64,000 nt of DNA from Manihot esculenta. Its lineage: Eukaryota > Streptophyta > Magnoliopsida > Malpighiales > Euphorbiaceae. The translations under genes were made by a program, and so were the position numbers. Positions 25,401-37,400 of the stretch are shown piece after piece (the first letter of the stretch is position 1; each line of letters opens with the position of its first letter). The notes under the pieces were generated by a model. The model had not been told where the DNA came from, made no database searches, and saw only the letters and a program-made list of their open reading frames with translations. The stretch lies in contig NC_035168.2 of the NCBI RefSeq assembly GCF_001659605.2, positions 14,042,862-14,106,861 on the forward strand, given 5' to 3'.

Positions 25401-28400
25401 CCTCGGGCTTTTTTCGGAAAAAATTAGGATGTTAACCAAGAAATCAGGGTGTTAACCAAGAAATCATACAGTGGCATCAACAGTTAGGACATTTATTCTT
25501 CTTTATTTTAGAGAAACTTTATTCTAATTTATTTTTCAAGACTCAATGTGGTTCTCTAGTTTGTGATGCTTGTGAGTATGCTAAGCATACAAAAACCTCT
25601 TATCCATCCAGTAACAATAGGAGTACGATCCCTTTTGTGACCATCTATTCTAACATTTGGGGATCTATTCAAATAGTCTCACTATCTGATAATCATTGGT
25701 TTGTTACTTTTATTGATTGTTATACTCGCATGATTTGGATTTATTTGATAAAGGCAAATAGTGATATAATTTCTTACTTTCAATTTTTCACAAGATAATT
25801 TGTACTCAATTTGATGCTAAGATAAAAGTTTTGAGAATTGATAATGGTACAGAGAACATGGATGGCCATGTTTCTGCTTATCAGAAGTCTAATTGGATGC
25901 TGCATCAAATTAGTTGTCCTTACACTAGTGCCCAAAATGTTGCTGAAAGAAAAAATAGGCACCTATTGAAAGTAGCCTGATCTCTCCTTTTCACCATGAA
26001 CCTTCCAAAAACCTACTGCGGAGATGCAGTATTAGTTACAGCTTATCTCATTAAAAGAATGCCTCTCAAAACTCTTTCCCTTAAAAGCTCTTTAGAGGTA
26101 CAACAAGGGAAAAATACTTATACAGTTCTACCAAAGGTGTTTGGATATGTGTTTTGTTCATACCAAGACAGGTGAGAAGCTCGATTCGAGGGCTCTTAAA
26201 TGTATTTTTGAAGGATTACAAGTATTACTACCCTCAATCTAGAAAATACTTTCTCAGTCTTGATGTTACGTTTAGAGAGACTAAACCTTACTTCAATACT
26301 ACCCCATCACCTCTTAGGAGGGAGAACAATGAGAAAGAAGAGATGATTTCTAGTCCTATAACTCTAGAGCGTTTTACTCTAGAGGAGACTACTATACAGA
26401 GAGACACTATTGGTGATCAGGAAAAGATACTTAGATGTTTGGATAAACTAAATTTAAGGAAATACTCAAGAAGAGACACAACAGAAACTAAAAAAGGCAT
26501 TATGCAACCTACTCAGTGTCCTGAATCTTTCTCTTCTCCATCTAGTGAGTCATCCCTAAATCTTGAGCCCATTGATGATCTAAATAAACCAATTGTTGAA
26601 AGAAAATGAGTTAGTTATTGCACAAAACACTCTATTTCTAACTTTCTCTCTTATGATTCTTTGTCTCCATCCAATAGAGCACTCTATTTCTAACTTTCTC
26701 TCTTATGATTCTTTGTCTCCATCCAATAGAGCGTTTGCCTTTTCTATTTCCTCTATGTCTATCCCAAAGGATTGGAAGGAAGCTCTCAAAGATTCTAATT
26801 GAAAAGGAGCAATGATTGAAGAAATGAAATCCTTGGCAAAAAATGAGACATGAGAGCTGATGTCTCTTCCACCTGGAAAAAAAAATGGTTGTAAATAGGT
26901 GTTCATTGTGAAATACAAAGCAGATGGATCAATTGAAAGATTCAAGGCCACACTAGTTGTTAAAGTATACACTCAAACTTATGGAGTAGATTACCATGAG
27001 ACATTTGCCTCTGTTGCCAAAATAAACTTAATCAGAGTATTATTATCTTGTGCTGCCAAGCTTGACTGGGACCTACAACAATTTGATGTGAAAAATACAT
27101 TTCTCCACGGAGACTTGGAGGAAGTGTATATGGAAATCCCTCATGGATTTGCTGATGAAAAAATAAAAGGAAAGGTGTGCAGGCTAAAGAAGGCTTTGTA
27201 TGGGTTGAACCAGTCATCCAAAGCTTGGTTTGATCGATTCATCAGAGCTATAATTTTCTTTGGCTATCAACAGAGCAATACTGACTATACTCTATTTATC
27301 AGACATTACATGGATAAAATTACTCTTTTCATAGTCTATGTTGATAACATAGTAATATCAGGGGATGACACTAAAGAGTTGACTCGGCTGAAAAAAGCTT
27401 TTGGCTCAAAAGTTTAAAATTAAAGATTTAGGAAAACTGCAATATTTCCTGGGAATTGAGATTGCCAAGTCAAAGAAGGGAATCTTTATTTCTCAAAGAA
27501 AATACATTCTAGATCTTTTGAAAAAAATTAGTTTGTTAGGCTGCAAACTAGCGAAAACTCCCATTGAGAGCAATTACAAGCTACAAGCAGAGATTGGTAA
27601 ATCTGTGGATATTGGCAGATATCAAAGGTTGGTAGGCAGACTGATTTATCTTTGGCATACTCGACCAGACATAGCATATGCAGTCAGCTTAGTCAGTTAG
27701 TTTATGAATCCTTGTGAATCTCATGTGCAAGCTATTTTTCACATTTTGCAATACTTGAAGTCCGCTATTGAAAAAAGTCTCCTATTCTCTAAATACGGAT
27801 CTCAACATACACGCATTCAAAGATGCAGATTGGGCTAGATCCTTTGATGATAGGAGGTCGACTAGTGGTTACTGCACACTTGTGGGAGGAAATCTTGTCA
27901 TTTGGAGAAGCAAAAAGCAAAGTGTTGTTGCTTGATTAAGTGCTGAGACAAAATATAGAGCGATGACATAAGGTGTTTGCGAACTCCTATAGTTGCAGAG
28001 ATTGTTAGAGGAATTGAAACTGTTGGAGAGGGACAAACTCTTCTTATAATGTGACAACAAAGCTGCCATCAATATAGCTCACAATCCAGTTTAACATGAC
28101 TGAACAAAGTACATAGAAATTGATCGACACTTCATTAAAGAGAAGTTAATAAATGGTGTCTTGAGATTAGATCATGTGACTTCCGATGAACAGCTAGCTA
28201 TGTGCGTACCAAAGAGTTAAGCAATAAGACCTATCACACCTTGATTTGCAAGTTGGGCATTTGTGATATCTATACACCAACTTGAGGGGAGTGTTGACCA
28301 ACATAGAAAGTTCCTAATTAGGAGAATTCAGATCTTTGGAATTCTAATTAGGCTTGATTATAGGGCATGATTATAAGAATTTTATTCTTATTGTAAATAT

Positions 28401-31400
28401 TCCTACTTTAAGTTGATTTTTTGTATATAAATATTTAAATCTTGTAAAGATTAATTCAATTGGAATAGAATAAAAACCCAAAATTCTTCATGGTATCAGA
28501 GTCTTTCCACTAATATTAGGCATCCCGTAAATATATCATGCCCCAGTATAACCCTGGGCGTGAAGAGTGTGTTGAATCCCACATCGGTTTGGAATAGGGT
28601 AACGTGCCTCTTATAAAGGCCTTAGGCATTCCTCTCCTTGAGCTAGTTTTTAGAGTGAGTTAAGCTTAGCCCAAATTTATCACATCAAAGTTGAAAAATT
28701 TTATAATTATCAAAGTAGATAAACTTAAATAATTAACTTATATTTCTTTAATTTTAATAATTATTAATATTTATTTACTTATTATTTTTGTATCTTGCTT
28801 CGCTCAAGCGCGCAACTTGCGTCTAGGCTCTAAGGCCCTTTAGCAACTATGGAATTACTCTGAATCACTGTCAAAGTGATTATCATGCAAAAGACGTTAG
28901 GCTCTTATCATCAAATGTTAGAGGAGTTCTCTCCCACTCTAGTAAATTATGATGGTAAACCAGCCTCTAGAAAGATATGCAACAGGAATGACACTAAGAT
29001 TGATATATAATAGGCTTACTTTAAGGCTTTTGATCACACCTTGAACACGAATTATTTCAATCATCATCAAAGTGATTATCATATAAAAGATTTCTAGGCC
29101 CTAGTAAAACTGGGCTGGATGCATGCCTTGTATCCTTCAAGGCATACACACTTTTAGACACCCAAATTGAAAAATATTGATTAGACAACTGGAACATAAC
29201 ATCAGAATAAATAGGAAGTTATGAGATGTCATTGTGGAACTTCCAGAACACAAAGATGCGGCTTGGTTTAGTGCATATCAAGAATATCTGAAATATTGTT
29301 TTGGTATAAAAACACCCCAGTTCCTTCTACCTTAACTTCTACCATGTAAGAACTTATAACAGCTGAAACATATAACGAAAAGCACTTCTAAAAACAAAAT
29401 GAACTCCCTAGTTGATTTATTGATATCATAAAGAATTTATTGTACCTTTCCAGCATGCAACTCTGGAGAATCCCCATTGCTCAAAGATTTCTTCTTTAGT
29501 AAAAGTGTCTCCAACGTGAAACATAGTTCAATTTGTTCAAGCGTCTCTTCAACAGCCTGCATAAAAACAAAAGCAATCAAGTTTAATGAATCATAAACAT
29601 ATATTATCTGATCAAGAAACTGCATATGTACCCTTAAAATTAACAAATCATCGATGAAATTTGGGGATGTAGTGACAGATTTAAATTTCGACAGTAGATG
29701 ATTGGGAAAAGCTACGATTTTACTTTCTCATATAGATGAATCTTAGGAACTAGTGCCATTTCAACATATACAAACCATCCAGCTATTCGACTGCGATAGC
29801 TGAGCTATAAAAAAATGATAAAAAAAAATTTTCTCAAAAGATCCTGGACCCAAAACAGTGAAGTATGGAAGCAAGGTATAAAATGAAAACCTTACTGTAA
29901 AAAAGAAATAAACAGAGAAAAGAGGAAAGTGATTGGACATGGAATCTTGTGGTCAGATGAATAACTAAAAAAGACTAAACAAACCAACAAGCATTGGGAT
30001 GAATGCTTCGGCACTCTTCCCTTGAGGTCGATGATTTGATCCTCATAAATAGAGAAAATATTTGCTAAAAGAACTTTACCTTGAATGGGCCGATGTGAAT
30101 AGGATAATACGTGTGGTTATACACACACAAAAAAAAGACTAAACTAGGATCAATCTAAATCATTATTTAAACATATTCACACACATAGAAAAAGGATATT
30201 AAAACTTATTGTAGAATCATAGCCAGATTATGAAATATGAAAACTGAGATATGAGGCTCCATACAATATACATGCTAAGAAGCAGGACAAAATACTGGGA
30301 TGGAAAAGAAAATCTCAATCTGCTCAATGTTAAGTGTTATTCTTCAAAAGTTAAAAACCCAAATCACTATTACATAAATCTTGAATTGTTGTTTGCATAA
30401 CACTTATATCACATTGTCTGTCAGGTTGTATATAAGAGAATTTTACACATGTATTTGTTTAGGAAAAAAAAAAACATGAAAGTTTGATAAGGCTCACATT
30501 CACCTTGTTAAACTCTGTTTCTTCAAATGATTGTTCCCCAGCTCCATTTGATAATTGATGGAATGTCTTCATTTTATCAAGTTTCCCCATTAGACTGCAA
30601 ACTTCAGCGTCTATTCTGAGGGCAGGGAACATAAAAGAAGCATTCAAAAGAATTACACTGTCTGTGTCACCATTGTGCAAAAAATTTTCAATGATGCATG
30701 ATCTATAAATGATAGACTAAAAATATAAAACACAATTTGTAACAAATTAGTACGTAACAGATAGATAACAACAACACCATTTGTGAGTAGGCACTCATAT
30801 AGAGTGGAAAATGGAAAAAGCCATTCAATTTGGCCCGGGATCTCTACTATGGCAATAGAAAATAATAGGACAAAAAAGTTTAGGTTCATCAAAGCCCACA
30901 CAGAAAACTATGTAAAATATGTAAAAATCCTGAACCACCTTATAACATCAGCATTTATTTTCAACCCTGAAATTGCACATTGAGCATATTGGAGCAATTC
31001 ATCTCGCTTGACCTGAGGACAAAAAAAACAAACCGCCATATGTTAAGCAAACTCATCTTTTAATGCAATTTCAATGTTAAAATCTAATGGATTTTGTAGA
31101 AATATAATATTTGATGTTGTATTTCATAATAAAGTTTACAACCTATTTATATATAAAAGACGGTATCTAAACAAGAAAGAAAATCAAGTCTATAATTATA
31201 CAATCCCTAAGATTAAGCAACTAACCCATTTATCAATATTTACTTCCTATATTAATATATTTACTTCCTATAATCTATAACACTCCCCCTCAAGTTGGAG
31301 CATAAATGTTAATCATGTCCAACTTGTTACATATATAATCAACTCGTCCCATACAACTTAACAGACACCGAATTTGTAAACCCAACTTCTTCCAATAATT

Positions 31401-34400
31401 GACGTACCCACAAAACTTCACAAACGGTTTTTGCCATGACTCGACATTTAGATTCAACACTAGAACGGGAGACCACATTTTTTCAGCTTGGTAAAACGCC
31501 TTACTATGAATAGAATTTCGAATCCGTGAACAGTACTCGTGACTCGTGAACAGTACTCGTGAACAGTACCCGAGGAACAGTACTCGTGAACAGTACCCCG
31601 AGAAACAGTACTCGTGAACAGTACCGATAAATAATTTTCGTGAACAATACTTGATGAATAATTCCCGTGAACAATATCTGATGAACAGGGCCCTAAGTCT
31701 CCAAGTGTTACCCTTTATGGATAACCAAAATGAACATAGACCTAAGTCTCCAAATGTTACCCTTTATGAGTAACCCAAATGAATAGAGCCCTAAGTCTCC
31801 AAATGTTACCCTTTATGAGTAACCCAAAATGAACAGAGCCCTAAGTCTCTAAATGTTACCCTTTGTGAATAACCCAAATGAACAGAACCCTAAATCTCCA
31901 GATGTTACTCTTTATGAGTAACCCAAATGAACAACTTACTCTTTATGAGTAACCCAAATGAACAGAGCGCTATGTCTCCAAATGTTATCCTTTATGAGTA
32001 ACCCAAATGAACAGAGCCCTAAGTCTCCAAATGTTACCCTTTACGAGTACCCCAAATGAACAGAGCTGTAAGTCTCCAAATGTTACTCTTTTATGGGTAA
32101 CCCAAATAAACAGAGCCCTAAGTCTCCAAAAGTTACTCTAAAAGTTACTCTTTATGGGTAACCCAAATGAATAGTATCAAAAAGACGCCTTCACCCAACA
32201 CCCAAACGGCAAACGAACCACAAATCTGACAAGGGAGCTGCAAGGCGACTTTGGCATCCTCTTTAGGTGAACGGTGAGAGACAAATATTATCCTAGATGG
32301 ATAACACAAAAGAACAGGAGTCCTGAGTCTCCAAAAAATTTAAAACTTGACAAGAGAGAAAATAAATCTCTACAAACCTGGCTCTGATACCATGTAGAAA
32401 TATAATATTTGATGTTGTATTTCATAATAAAGTTTACAACCTATTTATATATAAAAGACGGTATCTAAACAGGAAAGAAAATCAAGTCTATAATTATACA
32501 ATCCCTAAGATTAAGCAACTAACCCATTTATCAATATTTACTTCCTATAATCTATAACAGATTTGATCAAGATACATGATCTAATGTAGAGTAATTTGCA
32601 TTTTTACAGATAAAAAAGCTAATGATTCAAACCTTTAAAAACAAACCATTATCTCTAAATTATGAGTATTCTACCTGAAGAATTTGGGAGAAATTTTTTA
32701 TTTTATTCCAATTAAATTGATCTGTTATAGGTTATAGGAAGTAAATATGTTAATATAGGAAGTAAATATTAATAGATGGATCAGTTGCTTAATCTTAGGA
32801 TTATATAATCATAAACTTGATTTTCCTTCCTGTTTAGATACCGTCTCTCATGTATAAATAGATTGTAATCTCTATTGTGAAATACAATAACAAATATTAT
32901 CCTTCTACATGGTATCAGAGCCACCCTGGGTCAGATAAATTGTGCGGAGCTAGTAGGCCTACGAAGAAAGGGCTACCCATGTGAGACGAGGTGGAGCCTT
33001 CCAAAGTACTAGCGAACCACAATACCCGAGGATCCGGTCTTGGTTTAGCAATTGTATTCGATTCAGTTGCGACGAGGACGTCGCAAATTTAGCAGGGAGA
33101 GTGTGACGTCCACCTGCTAGTTTGTGGATTCCGTCCAACATTTGGAGACTTAGAACTCTGTTCATTTTGGGTTACTCATAAAGGGTAACATTTGGAGACT
33201 TAGGGATCTGTTTATCAGGTTACCCATAAAGGGTAACATTTGGAGACTTAGGGTTACTCATAAAGGGTAACATTTGGAGACATCGGGCACTGTTCATCGG
33301 GTATTATTCACAGGAACTATTCACGGCTACTGTTCATCACGAGTTACTGTTCACAGGTTCTGTTCTTCTGATCCTTTGTTTATTTTGATTGTTTTGGATT
33401 GGTTGTTCTTATGGCTGAAATTGATTATATATGTAACAAGTTGGGCATAATTAACATTTATGCTCCAACTTGAAGGGGATTGTTATAGATTATAGGAAGT
33501 AAATATATTAATATAGAAAGTAAATACTGATAGATTAGTTGCTTAATCTTAGGATTGTATAATCATAGACTTGATTTTCCTTCCTGTTTAGATACTGTCT
33601 CTCATGTATAAATAGATTGTAATCTCTATTGTGAAATACAATAACAAATATTATCCTTCTACATGACCTTTACAAGATTTGAGTATTTTTACATAAAAAA
33701 TCAACCTAAATTAGAAATATTTACAATAAGAATAAAATTCCTATAATCAAACCTAATTAGGATTCAAAAGATTTGAATCCCCTTAATTAGGAATCTTCTA
33801 CGTTGGTCAACACTCCCTTTCAAGTTGCAAGTTGGTGCATAGACATCACACATGCCCAACTTGCAAACCAAGGTGTGATAGGTCTTATTGCTGAGCCCTT
33901 TGGTAAAAACATCAGCTAGCTATTTATCAGAAATCTCATGATCTAATCTCAAGGTACCATTTATTAACTTCAAGTATTGATCAATATCTGTATGCTTCAT
34001 TCAGTCATGTTGAACTGGATTGCGAGCTATACTGATGGCAGCTTTGTTGTCACAGTACAAGGAGTTTGTCCCTCTCCAACAGTTTCAATTCTGAGAAAGA
34101 CCACCAGTTAAAAAGGCTGGGTTGGATACTAGTTTGAGCACACCACAGCCTCCTAATTCTGAGAAAGATTACCTGCATTGTGACTATTATGAAAAACCGA
34201 GGCATACCAAGAAGACTTGCTGAAAATTACATGGTCATCCCACTAGAGGTCGTGGGGAAAAATGAGGTGCCTCTAGAGCTCAAGCTAATTTAGCAAAAAT
34301 TATGGAGGAGTCCTTTAAGAAGAAAACAGCCCCTGAGTTCCTTTCCCTTAATGAAATTCAGAGTCTCAAGTGCCTCTTGTCTCATATTGACACCTCTTCC

Positions 34401-37400
34401 TCCTCTGGTACCACATCTAATTTTGTAAAGTCAGGTAATGCTTCCTCTTTTGATACTGTTCCATAGATTATTGATTATGGTACGAATAGACACATGACAG
34501 GCTCTTTAAAAGACTTTCTTAATTATTTTCCTTCTCTAACCAGAGACAGTATCAGAATTGCTAATGACTCTTGTTATAGGTTATAGGATGTAAATATATT
34601 AATATAGAAAATAAATATTGATAGATGTGTTAGTTGCTTAATCTTAGGAATTGCATGATCATAGATTTGATTTCCTTTCCTTTCTAAATGCAGTCTCTCA
34701 TGTATAAATATGTTGTAATCTCTATTGTAATTGATAACAAATATTACCTTTCTACATGGTATCAGAGCCTCTCCCATAGAGATTTATTTTTTTTTTGTTA
34801 GACTTAGGACTTCTGTTCTTTTGGGTTACCCATATAGGGCAACATTTGTCTCTCACCGCCCACCTAGGAAGGACGCCGGAGCGCCGGTGAAACTACCCTG
34901 AAGAGCCGATGAGTATCTGGCTGGCGAGTGAGCTTCACGTGCCGCGACAAGGTTCTGCCGTCATCCCACTGGTTGGCGGGTGTGAGGCGCGTCGCATGTC
35001 CGTTGCTACTCCGGTCACCCTCGCCGGAGTCACCTCATAGCTCCCTTGTCAGATCTGTGGTTCATTTACCGTTTGAATGTTAGATGGAAGCATTTTTGGT
35101 ACTGTTCACATTCGAATACTGTTCACATCCGGGTACTGTTCACGTCCTGTTTTCTGATTTTGTGTTTCTTTTGTTGCTATTGCTTTGTTTCTTTTGTTGC
35201 TATTGCTTCGGATTAGTTGTTCTCATGGCTGAAGTTAAAAATACCATAGCTGAGGTGATTCTTGTGATGACTAAAATCACGGAACACAAATTAAATGGAT
35301 CTAATTTTCACCTCATAGCTCCCTCGTCAGATCTGTGGTTTGTTTACCGTTTGAGTGTTAGGTGGAGGCATTTTTGGTACTGTTCACATTCGAATACTAT
35401 TCACATCCGGGTACTGTTCACGTCCTGTTTTCTGATTGCTTTGTTTCTTTTGTTGCTATTGCTTTGGATTAGTTGTTCTCATGGCTGAAGTTAAAAACAC
35501 CATAGCTGAGGTGATTCCTGTGATGACTAAACTCACGGAACACAAATTAAATGAATCTAATTTTCTAGATTAGAGTAAGACTATCCGTATTTATTTACGA
35601 AGTATCAAAATGGATGATCATCTTACCAAGGATCCTCCAATTGATGAAACTAGGAGAGATTGGATGAGAGATGATACTCAATTGTTTTTGCAGATCCAAA
35701 ATTCTATTCATAGTGAGGTAATCAGCCTTATTAATCACTGGGAATTTGTTAAAGAATTAATGGATTATTTGGAGTTTTTATATTCTGGCAAAGGGAATAT
35801 TTCTTGTATTTATGAGTATGTAAGGCATTTTATCGAGTTGAGAAAAATGATAGAACTCTAAACTCTTATTTTATCAATTTTAAAAGAGTGTATGAGGAAT
35901 TTAATGTCTTGATGCCTTTTAGTACAGATGTGAAAACTCAACAAGCTCAACGAGAGCAAATGGCTGTTATGAGCTTCCTTGCAGGTTTCCCTTCAGAGTT
36001 TGAGACAACTAAATCTCATATTTTTTTGACTCTGAAATATCATCGTTACATGATTTTTTCACTAGGGTGTTGCATAAAAAGTCTCCAATTCCTTCACACA
36101 CTACTAGTGCTCTTGTTAGTCGCAATGATAGTGGCAGACATAATAACAAAGGTGGGTACAAGGGAGGTTTTAATGGTGGTAGAGGATCTTAGTGTCTTGG
36201 AGAAGCAGTTCCTACTTTTGACTCCGGTAGAATCATTTGTTATTACTGCCGTGAACCTATACATATTAAGAAGACACACCTGAAACTTCAGAATAAGAAT
36301 CATCGCTTACAAATGGCGCATATGGTAGTTGAGATCTCTTCTGATCAAGGAATTTTGATATCTGCAGATGAGTATGCATAATTCACCCAATACCAGGCAT
36401 CTCTGAAATCCTTTAACTCCTCTATCACTTGAATTTCCGAGTGGTAACTCTACTGTATGTCTTGTGTCTTCATCTTCCAAATAGGTTATTGATTCTGGTG
36501 CTATCAATCATATGTCAGGTAATTCTACCCTTTTGTCCAATCTTAAGTCTCATGCATCGTATTTTTATATTACTCTTGCTGATGACACTAAATCTTCTGT
36601 CATGGGTTCTAGACATGACGACTTAACCCTTTCTCTTTCTGTATTCTCTGTGTTATATCTTCCTAAGTTCTCCTTTAATTTACTTTCCATTAGTAAACTC
36701 ACTCGTGCACTAAATTGTTGTGTCTCATTCTTTCCTGACCATTGTGTTTTTAAGATCTTTTAATGAAGCAGATTATTGGTAGAGGATGTGACTCAGAGGG
36801 TCTTTATGTCTTAGATGAGCAACTACTTAGATCTCTTGCATGTTCCACGAGTTTAACGCCATTGCCATTTAGGGCATCCTTCTCTCTCGGCTTTGAAAAA
36901 GTTATGTCCACAGTTTCAATCTTTGTCTGTTTTAGATTGTGAGTCTTGTCAATTTGCCAAATATCGCCGTTTACCTACAATGTCTCAAGTCAATAAACGG
37001 GCTTTGTCCCCCTTTGAGTTAGTGCATTTCGATGTTTGGAGTCCTTGTCCTGTTGTGCTAAGTCTGGCTTTAAGTACTTTGTTACTTTTATTCGTGATTT
37101 AATGAAGAGTCGTTCATAATTATTCTCTATCTTTTGTGCTTTTTATCCTAAAATCCAAACTCAGTTCAATATTTTCATTCGAATATTGCAAGTGATACTA
37201 CTAAAGAGTATCTTTCTGGGAAATTTTAATCTTATTTGTTACAAAGAGGGATTCTTTATCAGTCTTCCTATGTTGACACTCCTTCATAGAATGGAGTTGC
37301 CGAAAGAAAAAAATCGACATTTTCTTGAAGTAGCCAGAGCCCTTTTATTCTGAATGAAAGTACCTAAATGCTTTTGGGCTGATGCTCCCTCCACTACTTG

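Larger units (their letters stand above)
24714..28490 (+). mobile_element. J3: gag-less copia remnant with 3' LTR
   Basis: Plus-strand copia with a leader rich in CC and TTCC, a start codon at 24968, protease, integrase, reverse transcriptase and RNase H. It ends at a 3' LTR at 28292-28490 (TGTTGACCAACATAG to AAATTCTTCA), preceded by the polypurine tract CTTGAGGGGAG. No 5' J-type LTR exists. Upstream sequence runs into the TRIM-like primer site instead. It is highly decayed. The LTR type is shared with J6. Confidence 0.78.
22927..28682 (+). mobile_element. TRIM-like LTR element enclosing a copia (J3)
   Basis: Short direct LTRs lie at 22927-23038 (112 bp) and 28570-28682 (113 bp). Both open TGTTGAATCCCACATC and share GGAATAGGGTAA. 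Flanking 5-bp repeats CATCA are at 22922-22926 and 28683-28687. TGGTGTCAGAAC at 23039 is a primer-binding-type site. A GGGCGTGAAGAG tract adjoins the 3' LTR. LTRs this short are typical of TRIM elements. The inside is unusual: it holds copia coding sequence with a J-type 3' LTR but no J-type 5' LTR, plus a gypsy-type solo LTR. Confidence 0.8.
31095..32559 (-). mobile_element. R1: internally deleted copia with both LTRs, next to exon 4
   Basis: 1465 bp on the minus strand. The LTRs at 31095-31282 (188 bp) and 32393-32559 (167 bp) differ mainly by 21 bp between two TTACTTCCTAT motifs. The direct repeat GATTT is at 31090-31094 and 32560-32564. The polypurine tract is beside 31283 and the primer site (minus strand TGGTATCAGAG) is beside 32392. 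Only the end of RNase H ([16 protein letters not shown]) and a long repeat-filled leader remain inside. It lies in sense orientation to the giant gene, 82 nt from exon 4. Confidence 0.9.
32676..34089 (-). mobile_element. J6: 3' end of a minus-strand copia, split by R2
   Basis: A J3-type LTR in minus orientation spans 32676-32722 and 33669-33812 once R2 is removed. The end GTTGGTCAACA is followed by a degenerate polypurine tract (minus strand GAAAGGGAG). RNase H sequence continues to about 34089, where it meets the oppositely oriented J7. Everything upstream in the element is missing. Confidence 0.75.

Noticed and set aside
31688..32170. Regularly spaced ~49-bp repeats as a CRISPR array
   Set aside because: The whole unit repeats without unique spacers, and it lies in the leader of a plant LTR element.
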